From contig CAZULC010000025.1 in NCBI GenBank assembly GCA_964621165.1, forward strand, positions 1 to 17,647: a DNA stretch of 17,647 nt, in the 5' to 3' direction. The stretch is from UMGS1696 sp964621165. GTDB lineage: Bacteria; Bacillota; Clostridia; Oscillospirales; CAG-272. Shown here one piece after another: positions 7,275 to 15,360 of the stretch. The stretch's first letter is position 1. The number at the start of each line of letters is the position of its first letter. Under the pieces are notes generated by a model. The model made no database searches. It was not told where the DNA came from and was given only the letters and a program-made list of their open reading frames with translations. The position numbers and the translations under genes were made by a program.

Positions 7275-8078
7275 ATGAATCTTTTAATCGGCGAAAAAAT
7301 CAAAAAACTGCGCCTTGAGCGGGGCCTGACTCAGGAAGAAATGGCGGCGCATCTTGGAATATCGTTTCAGTCGGTATCGAAGTGGGAGAGAAGTGACGGC
7401 TACCCGGACATCACCATGCTTCCGGCTCTGGCGAGGTATTTCGGGGTAAGCACGGACGAACTTCTCGGCATGAGTGAAATTGCGATGCGCGAGGAGTACG
7501 ACAAAATCAACCGCCTGTGGGACGAAAACAACAAAGCCGGACTTCACCGGGAAAACGTGGAACTCATGCGGCAGTATCTCAGGGATTTCCCCAACGACGC
7601 ACTGCTTCTTGTACAACTGTCAACTTCGCTCGAAAAGCTGGACGGGTCGGAAAAGGAAAAGCGCGAGCATTTGCGTGAGTCAATCGCAATTCAGGAGCAG
7701 ATTCTGAACTACGGCGAGGATTCGGAGGTGCGCGGGGCGACAATGTACAACATCTGCTTTGCCTACCTGAAAAACGGGGAGCCCGAAAAGGCGCTGGAAC
7801 AGGCGAAAAAGCTCCCGAACCTGTACAAAGCCCGGGAAAACGCCCTTGTGTACCTGCTCGACGGCGACGAAAAGCACAGGACGGCAAAGGAAGCTCTGAC
7901 TCCGCTGGCGTGGGCTGTGGTTCATCACATGACGGCGCTGTACGAAACCGAGGGGAAAGCCGACTTTTTGACACGTGCCGAGGCGATTGTGGACCTGCTT
8001 TTCCCTGACGGAGAGGGAGACTGGTTTGTTCAGTCAATGCGGGAGAACCTGAGACGCAGACCTTCAACAGCAGATTGA
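7275..8078 (+). CDS. XRE-family regulator with helical C-terminal region
   Basis: This 267-residue protein begins with a Cro/C1-type helix-turn-helix (about residues 8-64): KIKKLRLERGLTQEEMAAHL, then ISFQSVSKWERSDGYPD, then the LPALARYFGVSTDELLG tail typical of HTH_3. The remaining 200 residues are helical and charged, with degenerate TPR-like pairs (for example NICFAYLKNGEPEKALEQAK), as in a common Firmicutes class of stand-alone XRE regulators whose target and signal are usually unknown. The start is supported by GGAGG 5 bases upstream of ATG and by the promoter at 7209. It is monocistronic and convergent with the next gene, sharing a bidirectional terminator. It might regulate the neighbouring glycosidase pair, but nothing in the sequence shows this. 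Confidence 0.9.
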   Translation: MNLLIGEKIKKLRLERGLTQEEMAAHLGISFQSVSKWERSDGYPDITMLPALARYFGVSTDELLGMSEIAMREEYDKINRLWDENNKAGLHRENVELMRQYLRDFPNDALLLVQLSTSLEKLDGSEKEKREHLRESIAIQEQILNYGEDSEVRGATMYNICFAYLKNGEPEKALEQAKKLPNLYKARENALVYLLDGDEKHRTAKEALTPLAWAVVHHMTALYETEGKADFLTRAEAIVDLLFPDGEGDWFVQSMRENLRRRPSTAD

Positions 8079-8181
8079 CGCAAATGGGGAGTAATCCGAG
8101 GTTTTTTCAAAAAGGCCCGAATATGGGGATATTAAAAAAATCACATCAAACCATAACTCCCTCATCAAATCATGAAAAAGC

Positions 8182-8215
8182 AAAAAACGACAGGGCTTTA
8201 CCATATCGTTTTTTT
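8182..8215. terminator. Bidirectional terminator between convergent genes
   Basis: A perfect 9-bp inverted repeat, AAAAAACGA (8182-8190) and TCGTTTTTT (8206-8214), gives a T-run on both strands and lies between the XRE gene and the convergent 371-residue gene. Confidence 0.75.
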
Positions 8216-8222
8216 GTTCGGC

Positions 8223-9338
8223 TCAGCGGGCGAAAATTTCCTTGATTGTCTCCTCGTCTCCCCAGCCGTAGGGAACCGTTGATGAGGGCGTGTTGGCGCT
8301 GTAGTTGTACCTGTCCCCTCCCGCAAGGCATCTCCTCGACGGCATCTGAACCCACCCCTCAGGATAGCGGGCGTTCACCCAGTCCCAGATGTAGTTGAGG
8401 AAGTACTTCCGGTATTCGGGCGTGCATTTCGAGAACCAGGTGATTTCGTCGTATCCCCATGCATAGGGTGAGTTCACGTCGGGTTTACCGGGGGCGGCTG
8501 AACGTCCGAAGTTGTCAAATTCTACAATAAACGGCCGACAGAGTCCGTCTTTTTCGTTGAACATGGAGTCGAGGTACCCTTCCTCGCACACGCATTCCAT
8601 TGGTTTTTCGGGAATTTCTTTGAGCCTGATGGGGAAGGCGTTGTAGTCGAACACGCTCTCGTCCTGCCTCAGCCAGCCCAAGGTGTGCGCGTCAATCAGA
8701 ACGCAGTGGCGGCGTGCGTGAACCTTTGCATAAGCGCGGATTTTTGCAATAACCTTTTTCCAGCAGGCAAAGTCGGGGTCGCGCCGTCCGATGAGACACA
8801 CCTGACCCAAATGCACTGCCTCACATCCGCAGTCTATGTATGACGTGGCCCGGTAGTAGAACCACATCTGTGACTCGGTTTTCGTGATGTCGGGAGTTGC
8901 GCTGTCTTTCGGACCCCAGCGGTATGGCTTCTCGTCGCCGAAAACCATGTCGTCATAGGAGAAGCACCGTTTTTCCGGAGTCAGTCCGAAGTCCTCGAAG
9001 ACATAAGCCGGAACCGGAGTTGAGTTTACGAACTTTTTGTAGACGCACTCGAACACACAGGCCTGAAAGATGAACTCCGGATCGGCTTCGTGAGCTATAG
9101 CAAGCCTCTTTTTGGTGAACGCGAAGTTTTCGCTGTCGGGTACACTGTCAGCCCAGACGTAGGCCGCACGCCCGATGAATTTCGCTCCCTCGTTTTTCAG
9201 CATGCGTATGTCGTCCTCGAAGGTTCCGCTGTACCGGTCGTTGTCGTATCCCAGCCCGATGTGGGTGACGGCGCGTGAGAGGTAGCTGTTCAGCACATCC
9301 CGGCTCATTTCTCCGTCAAAGGTGAAGTTTTTTGCCAT
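8223..9338 (-). CDS. Unrecognised 371-residue protein, possibly a glycosidase-like barrel
   Basis: I do not recognise a named family. The protein is complete, has no signal peptide or membrane segment and looks cytoplasmic. It is rich in aromatic residues and has strongly patterned segments: SRAVTHIGLGYDND, DDIRMLKNEGAKFIGRAAY near residues 43-60, an FIFQACVFECV strand, YIDCGCEAVHLGQV near 195, and a tryptophan-rich C-terminal part (EITWFSKCTPEYRKYFLNYI). Alternating strand-like and helix-like segments with acidic residues at strand ends suggest a (beta/alpha)8 glycoside-hydrolase-like fold, which is only an inference. ATG at 9338 has AAAGGA 6 bases upstream and a near-consensus promoter (9374-9402). 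It is divergent from the GH43 gene, pointing to a shared carbohydrate role. Confidence 0.75.
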   Translation of the reverse strand: MAKNFTFDGEMSRDVLNSYLSRAVTHIGLGYDNDRYSGTFEDDIRMLKNEGAKFIGRAAYVWADSVPDSENFAFTKKRLAIAHEADPEFIFQACVFECVYKKFVNSTPVPAYVFEDFGLTPEKRCFSYDDMVFGDEKPYRWGPKDSATPDITKTESQMWFYYRATSYIDCGCEAVHLGQVCLIGRRDPDFACWKKVIAKIRAYAKVHARRHCVLIDAHTLGWLRQDESVFDYNAFPIRLKEIPEKPMECVCEEGYLDSMFNEKDGLCRPFIVEFDNFGRSAAPGKPDVNSPYAWGYDEITWFSKCTPEYRKYFLNYIWDWVNARYPEGWVQMPSRRCLAGGDRYNYSANTPSSTVPYGWGDEETIKEIFAR

Positions 9339-9373
9339 AAATTTCCTTTCATTTCGGTTTTCTACTGACTTAT

Positions 9374-9402
9374 ATTATAAACCAAAATTAAAAAATAGTC
9401 AA
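9374..9402 (-). promoter_or_regulatory. Promoter of the 371-residue gene
   Basis: On the minus strand, TTGACT (9402-9397), a 17-base spacer and TATAAT (9379-9374), about 35 bases from the start codon. Confidence 0.85.
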
Positions 9403-9456
9403 TATCAGGATAGAAAAAAATTAATAAGAATTCATGATAAGTATACAATTTTAAGC

Positions 9457-9462
9457 TATAAT
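9457..9462 (+). promoter_or_regulatory. Probable -10 element of the GH43 promoter
   Basis: A perfect TATAAT lies 106 bases upstream of the GH43 start. The -35 is weak (ATGATA at 9434-9439 with a 17-base spacer). The leader to 9568 is AT-rich; I see no conserved RNA element in it. Confidence 0.5.
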
Positions 9463-9568
9463 ATATAAAAAGAATTTGTGAGAACTATGCAATATTTAAA
9501 AATGTCCTGTTTGAAGGAAATTTTGTCCACTCCGACCTTAAAAAATATTTCACTGAAAGGATTTCGAG

Positions 9569-10765
9569 ATGAAAAAGAAAACTTCAATGAACCCGATTAT
9601 CACGGGGATTTACACGGCCGACCCGTCAGCTCACGTATGGGACGACGGCAGAATCTACATCTACGCTTCCCACGACATGGACCCCGCCCGTGGATGCGAT
9701 TTGATGGACCACTACCACGTCTATTCCTCCGCTGACATGGCAAACTGGCGTGACGAAGGCGAGATTCTCTGCTCCGATGACGTTGGGTGGGGACGTCCCG
9801 AAGGCGGATTCATGTGGGCGCCGGACTGCGCTTACAGAAACGGCAGGTACTACTTCTACTACCCACACCCCAGCGAGACAAGGTGGAACGACACATGGAA
9901 AATCGGCGTGGCGGTCAGCGACAAACCCAACCGGGGATTCAGGGATCTGGGCTATATAGAGGGGCTTGGCGGATTCGGACTCATTGACCCTTGCGTATTC
10001 ATTGACTTTGACGGACGGGTCTACATGTACTGCGGCGGTGCGGCTCACTGCGTCGGGTGCGAGATGAACGACGACATGGTGTCACTCAAAACTCCGCCGG
10101 TTGACATGGTGGGGCTGGAGGATTTCCACGAGGCCACATGGGTATTCCGCCGCGGAGACATATACTACCTGACCTACTCCGACAACCTTGAAGGCAGGAA
10201 CCGGCTGAGATACGCCACGTCAGAGACTCCCCTCGGACCTTGGACTTACCGCGGAATCTACCTTGACCCCACGGACTGCGACACAAGCCACGGCTCGGTT
10301 GTTGAGTTTAAGGGACAGTGGTACCAGTTCTACCACAACTGTAATATTTCCCACAGGGGCAACCTGCGTTCGGTCTGCGTGGACAAGCTGTACTTCGACG
10401 AAAACGGACTTATAAAGCTCATTGAGCAGACAAAAACCGGAGTTGAAGCGGTGGAGTGCGAGCCTGAGCCGGATTGTGAGACTGTCTCCGTTGTGAAAAC
10501 GGTAAAGCTCGGCGAAAACGACGTGAGCGAATACAAATTCTACAGCGGTCGGGATTCCCGCGTGCAGATCAGTGTGTCGGCGGAAGAGAAGGATCACTGC
10601 AGGGTAAGGCTGTTCGTAAACGGCGAGGACAAGTCCCTGCTGAACATAGTCGGCGGAGAGGGAAGCGTGACCTACGACTTCAAGTCCGGCGAAAACTCGC
10701 TGAAAATCTCATCTCACCAGTGCGGCGTTACCCTGACAAGCGTGAAGCTGGAGTTTCTCGACTGA
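9569..10765 (+). CDS. Glycoside hydrolase family 43 protein
   Basis: This 398-residue enzyme has a five-bladed beta-propeller GH43 domain (about residues 8-290) followed by a beta-sandwich of about 100 residues resembling a CBM6-like module. Expected catalytic residues are visible: general base D18 in TADPSAHVW, pKa-modulating D140 in LIDPCVFID, and general acid E188 in FHEATWVF. Propeller signatures MWAPDCAYRNGRYYFYY and GPWTYRG are typical. Known GH43 activities are beta-xylosidase, alpha-L-arabinofuranosidase and arabinanase; sequence alone does not choose between them. No signal peptide is present (it starts MKKKTSMNP), so it should act inside the cell on imported oligosaccharides. AAAGGA lies 7 bases before ATG. 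It is divergent from the 371-residue gene and close to sugar ABC-importer remnants, which fits a hemicellulose utilisation locus. Confidence 0.93.
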   Translation: MKKKTSMNPIITGIYTADPSAHVWDDGRIYIYASHDMDPARGCDLMDHYHVYSSADMANWRDEGEILCSDDVGWGRPEGGFMWAPDCAYRNGRYYFYYPHPSETRWNDTWKIGVAVSDKPNRGFRDLGYIEGLGGFGLIDPCVFIDFDGRVYMYCGGAAHCVGCEMNDDMVSLKTPPVDMVGLEDFHEATWVFRRGDIYYLTYSDNLEGRNRLRYATSETPLGPWTYRGIYLDPTDCDTSHGSVVEFKGQWYQFYHNCNISHRGNLRSVCVDKLYFDENGLIKLIEQTKTGVEAVECEPEPDCETVSVVKTVKLGENDVSEYKFYSGRDSRVQISVSAEEKDHCRVRLFVNGEDKSLLNIVGGEGSVTYDFKSGENSLKISSHQCGVTLTSVKLEFLD

Positions 10766-10779
10766 TACAAATGAAAAAG

Positions 10780-10820
10780 CTGCCCTTTTGTCGGTCATGC
10801 GGCTGACTTTGAGGCAGTTT
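10780..10820. terminator. Probable terminator between GH43 and the small membrane gene
   Basis: Outer arms CTGCC (10780-10784) and GGCAG (10813-10817) enclose an inner GTCA/TGAC hairpin; TTTT follows on the plus strand. The convergent small gene ends at 10825, so it may serve both. Confidence 0.45.
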
Positions 10821-10824
10821 TGGT

Positions 10825-11019
10825 TTATAAACGTCCTTTTTTGACAAGGCCTGCTGTCAGGATGGCTGAAAAAATCAAAGCCGCGGCGGCAATGGAAATC
10901 CACACGGGCGAGAATACCCACAGCCATGACCAGTTGACGGCGTTTGTCAGTTCCAAAATGATGAAGGTAATTGTCAGAATCGTAACTATGCCGAACGGGC
11001 ATTTTCTCTTTCTTTTCAT
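10825..11019 (-). CDS. Small two-helix membrane protein
   Basis: This 64-residue protein starts with a basic MKRKRKCPFG and has two hydrophobic helices (about residues 10-24 and 29-58), separated by NAVNWSWLWVFSPVWIS, and a basic end (VKKGRL). The NWSWLWVxSPxWI motif is shared by small bacterial proteins related to the Tmemb_185A (transmembrane Fragile-X-F) family; their function is unknown. It is accepted as real despite its size because the ATG has a GGGGG ribosome site 7 bases upstream and a strong promoter (11051-11078). A longer plus-strand frame over the same bases is a shadow. Confidence 0.75.
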   Translation of the reverse strand: MKRKRKCPFGIVTILTITFIILELTNAVNWSWLWVFSPVWISIAAAALIFSAILTAGLVKKGRL

Positions 11020-11050
11020 GATGTTCCCCCTTCACGGATATGCTGACTTT

Positions 11051-11078
11051 ATTGTATCATGGGGTGGGTGATTGTCAA
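11051..11078 (-). promoter_or_regulatory. Promoter of the small membrane protein gene
   Basis: On the minus strand, a perfect TTGACA (11078-11073), a 16-base spacer and TACAAT (11056-11051), about 30 bases from the start codon. Confidence 0.8.
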
Positions 11079-11120
11079 GTGGATTTGCTTATGAATGTGT
11101 TAATTTATATTGAATAATAC

Positions 11121-11557
11121 TTATTGAAGCTCAAGCTCTTCTATCTCGGCGAGATTCGTTATTTTCACAGCGTCGCCGTCTTCCCACTCGGGATTGGGAT
11201 GAACCACAACACGGTCCTGCTTTCTCATGTAACTTCCGCCGTATGCCGTCATTCCGTCCATCTGCATGAGAACCGATACCTCGCACAGCACAAGATGGCT
11301 CTCGTCGTCGAAAAGTCCCCGCTCATCACGGACAACGTACACGCAGCTGCTGATTCCCGCCTTTAAGACTGCGCTGTCCGGCACAAACCGGCAGAAGTCC
11401 TCCTCGCCGTTGATTTCCATGAATATTACAGTGGAAAGGGTGACTGCAACCCGGTGGCGCATGGATTCGGAGATAATTACTGTCAGGATTGTGCAGACAA
11501 TGAGAGCCGCCACTATCACTATTGTTACCACATTGAGTATTTTTTTGCTTTTGACAT
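11121..11557 (-). pseudogene. Membrane-anchored extracytoplasmic protein with a frameshift near its start
   Basis: The gene encodes about 145 residues: a short basic start, one membrane helix (ILNVVTIVIVAALIVCTIL), then an outside domain rich in beta strands that includes RFVPDSAVLKAGISSCVYVV and RVVVHPNPEWEDGDAVKI. The pattern VPxSAV...VYVV...DRVVV...DGDAV resembles the C-terminal part of HlyD/RND-type membrane-fusion proteins; I do not know the function. The best start, ATG at 11557 with GGGGG 8 bases upstream, is out of frame with the body. One extra A in the AAAA run just after it (ATG TCA AAA AGC) would restore the frame. The gene begins 14 bases after the malG-like stop and is thus the last gene of the decayed sugar-importer operon. 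Confidence 0.6.
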
Positions 11558-11571
11558 TTTTCCGTCCCCCT

Positions 11572-12418
11572 TTATTTAAGATTGGAGCTTTCGATTCCGG
11601 TGATGAGCACGTCCTTGAAGTGTAAAAACAGCAGAAGCACCGGCAGCATTGCCAGAATCGCACAGACAAAGGAGACTCCTAATTCGGCGTTATTGATGTT
11701 CGCCATGAATATTGACAGGGGGGATTTCAGGGAATCTTTCAGGAATACCAGCGGCTGCTCTACTATATTCCATGTGTCGATAAAGTTCAGAATCACCAGC
11801 GAAGCCACGCCGGACTTGGAGTAGGGGATTACAATACGGAAGAGAATCTGCACCTGATTTGCCCCGTCCGGCTTTGCAGTTTCGAGGATGTTGTTTGGAA
11901 TGGAGGAGAAAATCTGGGTCAGGAGAATTACGCCAAATGTCGAGAACATTCCCGTGAGAATCAAGCCCGTATATGTGCCGATCAGCCCGAATTTGTTGAG
12001 GACCATGTAGTTTGGCACCAGCGTGACCTGAAGCGGCATCATCATTAGAATTACCATGAGGCAGAATATGAGGTTTTTGAAAGGGTAGTTGAATTTAGAA
12101 AAGCCGCAGCCCCCGAGGCAGGCCAGCACCACCTGCCCCGCGGTAATAGCACATGCGAGGAATATGGAGTTCCAGAATTTCATCAGGTAGGACGGGGTGG
12201 CGAGAAATACCTCGAAGTACCCTTTCAGCGAGGGAGTGCGGGGGAATACGTGGAAGTCCATAACCTTTGGCGTGTCGCTGGTTGACTTTGCGAAGATTGA
12301 GCCGTAGCTTGAGACAATTTCGTCCATGTCCATGAATGAGTGGGTCAAGTTGACGATTGAAATTACCACGATAAAAAAACGTGAACGGTTCTATAAGTGT
12401 AAATGTTATGCGTGTGGT
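11572..12418 (-). pseudogene. Carbohydrate ABC transporter permease, MalG type, damaged N-terminus
   Basis: An inner-membrane permease subunit of a sugar importer. The open frame gives TM helices, a LVPNYMVLNKFGLIGTYTGL segment typical of MalG-type permeases, and the EAA loop ETAKPDGANQVQILFRIVIP, which contacts the ATPase. Upstream of the 265-codon frame, the peptide continues in another frame (KTTRITFTLIEPFTFF) across a run of seven T (12373-12379); six T would restore a continuous FFIVVISIVNLTHSFMDMDE. No proper start codon or ribosome site exists before this: the sequence runs directly into the EAA loop of the MalF-type gene. This looks like a deletion joining malF to malG, plus a homopolymer indel. 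ATPases for such importers (MsmK type) are often encoded elsewhere. Confidence 0.8.
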
Positions 12419-13012
12419 CTTGACCCGGCTTCCCGCGCCGTCGATTTCAGCCGCCTCGTAGTATTCGGGTGATTGAGTTCAGTGCGGTGAGGAACAGGAT
12501 TATGTTGTACCCGGCATTTTTCCACAGGTACAGCACCACAAGAACCACAAACGCCGCGCTTGAGTTCATCCAGTTTACCGGGTCGAGATTGAACAGATCC
12601 AGTATATGGTTGACCACGCCCGAGTCGCTGAAGATAATCTGGAAGGACAGCACCACTGACGCCACGGGGAGAACCAGCGGAAAGACGAAAACCGTGCGGA
12701 AGAAGTTGCAGCCCCGCAGCTTTTTGTAGAGCAGCATGGCGACGGCGAAGGAGAGAATCAGAAATAGGGGCACGGCGACGGCGTGAATTTCAGGGTATTC
12801 TTCGCGGCAAGGCGGAAGGTAGCACTGCTCAGCACGTCGGAATAGTTTTTGAACCCCACGAAAACGTCGCTTCCCCGGCTTTGCATGATAGACAGGCGGA
12901 CCGTGATTCCGAAGGGGATGATTAAAAACACAAGAAGCCCGAGCATCGACGGCAGGCAGAACAAAAATCCCACCAGCGAATCATGTGAGCGCAGGTTTGA
13001 GTGATGTTTCAT
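12419..13012 (-). pseudogene. Carbohydrate ABC transporter permease, MalF type, frameshifted and truncated
   Basis: It starts with ATG at 13012, with GAGGT upstream and 16 bases after the solute-binding protein remnant's stop. The first membrane helix (LVGFLFCLPSMLGLLVFLII) and KNTLKF are in one frame; a shift near 12785 (loss of one G would fit) moves to AVAVPLFLILSFAVAMLLYKK and later helices; a second shift near 12465 moves to the EAA loop YYEAAEIDGAGSRVK. The last part expected of a MalF protein (two helices, roughly 80 residues) is absent, because the sequence passes straight into MalG-like sequence. The gene cannot yield a functional permease as written. Its partners are the solute-binding protein remnants upstream and the MalG-type permease downstream. 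Confidence 0.8.
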
Positions 13013-13028
13013 GTTAGTTTACCTCGTT

Positions 13029-13391
13029 TCAGTCGTCCTTGTACAGCGTGAGCACGTTTATGGGCCGCTCAAAGCAGGTGTCGTAGTCCTTTTCCCCGGT
13101 GAAGTAGGGTGTCATTTCGTCACGGATGTAGGCATAAATCTGAACCGAAACAAGAGATGCGTTGTCCACGCTCATCATGACCTCCGAATACTGCTCTACG
13201 GCACTGTTGAAGGCCGGATAATCATCTTTGAACAATGAATCCGCGAGATGCTTGTATGTTGAATCCGCTCTTATGGTGCAGTAAGTAATATAACCCAAGC
13301 GCCTTCACCCGATTGAAATTCTTCTGACAGCAGTATTTTCATAAATCTGTACGCGTTCAGCTTTGTTTCTTCTTTATAAAATCATTTCTGT
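13029..13391 (-). pseudogene. Solute-binding protein remnant B (C-terminal part, frameshifted)
   Basis: The C-terminal part of an extracellular sugar-binding protein. KEETKLNAYRFMKILLSEEF has the AYxFxKxLLSEE signature of family 1 solute-binding proteins. A frameshift near 13308 (one missing T would fit) joins it to GYITYCTIRADSTYKHLADS and then to IRDEMTPYFTGEKDYDTCFE and the TGA at 13029. The 5' part (signal peptide and most of the first lobe) is missing: the fragment starts directly after the stop of remnant A. Its position, immediately before the MalF-type gene, is normal for such operons. Confidence 0.7.
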
Positions 13392-13392
13392 G

Positions 13393-13631
13393 TTAATTCA
13401 AATAGGCTTCAAGCGACTCCACAAGGCTGGCGTAACAGCTTTCGTATGTGTCCTCGCCTTCGATGCAGGGAGTCATTTTTTTGTTTACCGTTGCGATATT
13501 CTCTGGGACTTCGGCCTTCGGATCATTTGAAGACCTCGCAAAAATGTGCTGCATTGTCGAATCCGGTGACGCCTGAAATTTCAGTGACGGTCAGACCGGT
13601 TTATCTCGAGGGAGTTCCTTTACAAAGTTAA
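13393..13631 (-). pseudogene. Solute-binding protein remnant A (C-terminal fragment)
   Basis: A minus-strand frame ending in TAA at 13393 reads STMQHIFARSSNDPKAEVP, then NKKMTPCIEGEDTYESCYAS and VESLEAYLN. Its end matches remnant B in pattern: (K/R)xxMTP-x4-GE-x-x-Y-(E/D)-(S/T)-C. It therefore looks like the C-terminus of a second, related solute-binding protein. Upstream of about 13590 no single frame continues, and the gene fades by 13631. No start, signal peptide or ribosome site is visible. Confidence 0.6.
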
Positions 13632-13745
13632 AAAGGAAAAACGCAAAAACAGGGGACGAAGTAAGCAGCTCTATAAAAAATCTGACAAAACTTTATCTAA
13701 ATCTCCATGAGTACGGAAAGAATCTATAATTATGAAGGTTTGATT

Positions 13746-13768
13746 AAAAGCTTTAGCGCAGCTTTTTT
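13746..13768. terminator. Bidirectional terminator after the lipoprotein gene
   Basis: Perfect arms AAAAGCT (13746-13752) and AGCTTTT (13760-13766) around a 7-base loop give T-runs on both strands. It separates the intact lipoprotein gene from the decayed importer operon. The rest of 13632-13809 shows nothing recognisable. Confidence 0.7.
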
Positions 13769-13809
13769 CAAAAAGTGCGTTCTTCGTTCCCTGTACTTAA
13801 TTTTTCCCT

Positions 13810-15315
13810 TTAGGTGTTGTCTTTAAGTTCGTAGATGTCTTCCAAGAGCATTTCCATTTTCTTTTCGTATACTTTCTTCATGCGCGCATATACGGAAGAG
13901 AAGTTGTTGCTCTTTGATGTGATAATATCACGCAGCAGAGCCTGTGAGCATGAGCCCAAGCTGTATGTGTGGATCCAGCCAAAGTCGATTTTAATGCCGT
14001 CCATGGCGATTTCAAGCATTTCGGATGAATCCTTGTCGCGCAGATATTGGCCGTTCAGCACCACATCATAATAAGCCGGTGTCACATAACGGTAGGATTC
14101 TGCCGCCATTGCCTCCATCACCGCACTGACCATCGACGGATCCTGTACGGAAATCGGAATACCCACAATTGAATACTGATCATGTACGAATGTATAATAA
14201 TTGGACTGCACTTCATCCCATTTTGGCAGCGGAATCAGACCGTAGGAGCTTTCCATTTCACGAAGCTGATCAGTGTGCATAATGCGCAGGGGAGAGAAGA
14301 GCATCCGATCTTCAGAAAGCATCAGAGCAATTTCGTCCTGTTCTAGATCGCTGTTGTTAGTCGGTGTGTATACAAAATCGGACATATAGGCATTATAAAT
14401 CTTTTCTATAACTGAAGACATCTTGTCCTCGTCTACATTGAACGTCGGGATATCATTGTCATCCTTGGTACAGATGGAAAGATCAAACGCACTCCAGTAT
14501 ACATCGCAGCCAATATCACCGCCGATGGACATTCCATAAATGTCATTTTTGTCCATCACGCCATTGCCATTGACGTCTTCACTGGCGGAAGCGGCCATTT
14601 CCATTTCCTTGTCAAAGGTCCATTTTCCCTCACGAACGAGTTCATACGGATTTTCCAGGCCGTAATTCTCAATCATATTGAGGTTTACATATGTAACAAA
14701 CGCAAGTTTGATCAACGAGAAGCACAAATCACCCGTTGCAAAGAACGCCACATTGTCAATGGAGCTCTGTTCTGTGTAGTACTGTGACCACCATGGCTGT
14801 TCGAGATTGAGGTATTCAGGATAATCACCGAGCAGATTGTAGTAATTATTCTTTATGCCATACTGAACGGTGTCGACTGCGGATCCTACATGCATGCCGT
14901 ATTCATCAACGCCGGCTGTGACGTTTTTGTTGACCAGACTGTTGGTGTCGGATTCCAATTGATAGTTGATGACGACGCCAAGCCGTTCTTCTACAGTGGT
15001 ATCGCGGTTGTATACAGCGTCGTTCAGGGTGTCACCGTTAATTTCCTCGACGTACATTTCACCGCTAAACCAGTCCTTACTTCTGGCAAGAATTATTATT
15101 TCTTGACCATTGTAGTTTAATTCCGGCAGATCATCCGCGACATCCTCTCTTGATAATTCTGTTTCCTCTACCGTATCAGTGTTATCTGAAGGGGAGGCAG
15201 ATTCTGTTGGATTGTTTGCGTTGTTGCTCTCAGTTTCCTGCGTGTTTTCTCCACATGAAGTAATGGAGGAAAGCAGTAGGGCTGCAAGAAGCACCATACA
15301 TACAATGCGTTTCAT
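13810..15315 (-). CDS. Extracellular solute-binding lipoprotein of a sugar ABC importer
   Basis: This intact 501-residue protein starts with a lipoprotein signal peptide (MKRIVCMVLLAALLLSSITSC; lipobox cysteine C21), then a disordered Asn/Ser/Thr/Glu-rich linker to about residue 60, then the two-lobed binding domain. LNDAVYNRDTTVEERLGV near 97-114 and the LRDKDSSEMLEI and FGWIHTY segments near the end are typical of large solute-binding proteins of Clostridia. A calcium-site-like loop DVNGNGVMDKNDIYG (residues 247-261) resembles EF-hand/dockerin loops and is common in this family. It would sit on the outer face of the membrane and deliver oligosaccharides to MalFG-type permeases. The ATG has AAAGGAG 9 bases upstream. 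No permease gene is attached: only the broken set lies downstream beyond a terminator, so it may be an orphan or work with permeases elsewhere. Confidence 0.9.
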   Translation of the reverse strand: MKRIVCMVLLAALLLSSITSCGENTQETESNNANNPTESASPSDNTDTVEETELSREDVADDLPELNYNGQEIIILARSKDWFSGEMYVEEINGDTLNDAVYNRDTTVEERLGVVINYQLESDTNSLVNKNVTAGVDEYGMHVGSAVDTVQYGIKNNYYNLLGDYPEYLNLEQPWWSQYYTEQSSIDNVAFFATGDLCFSLIKLAFVTYVNLNMIENYGLENPYELVREGKWTFDKEMEMAASASEDVNGNGVMDKNDIYGMSIGGDIGCDVYWSAFDLSICTKDDNDIPTFNVDEDKMSSVIEKIYNAYMSDFVYTPTNNSDLEQDEIALMLSEDRMLFSPLRIMHTDQLREMESSYGLIPLPKWDEVQSNYYTFVHDQYSIVGIPISVQDPSMVSAVMEAMAAESYRYVTPAYYDVVLNGQYLRDKDSSEMLEIAMDGIKIDFGWIHTYSLGSCSQALLRDIITSKSNNFSSVYARMKKVYEKKMEMLLEDIYELKDNT

Positions 15316-15360
15316 GGAAAAATTCTCCTTTCATCGTTTTAGGATGTGGGCTAGTGGAAA

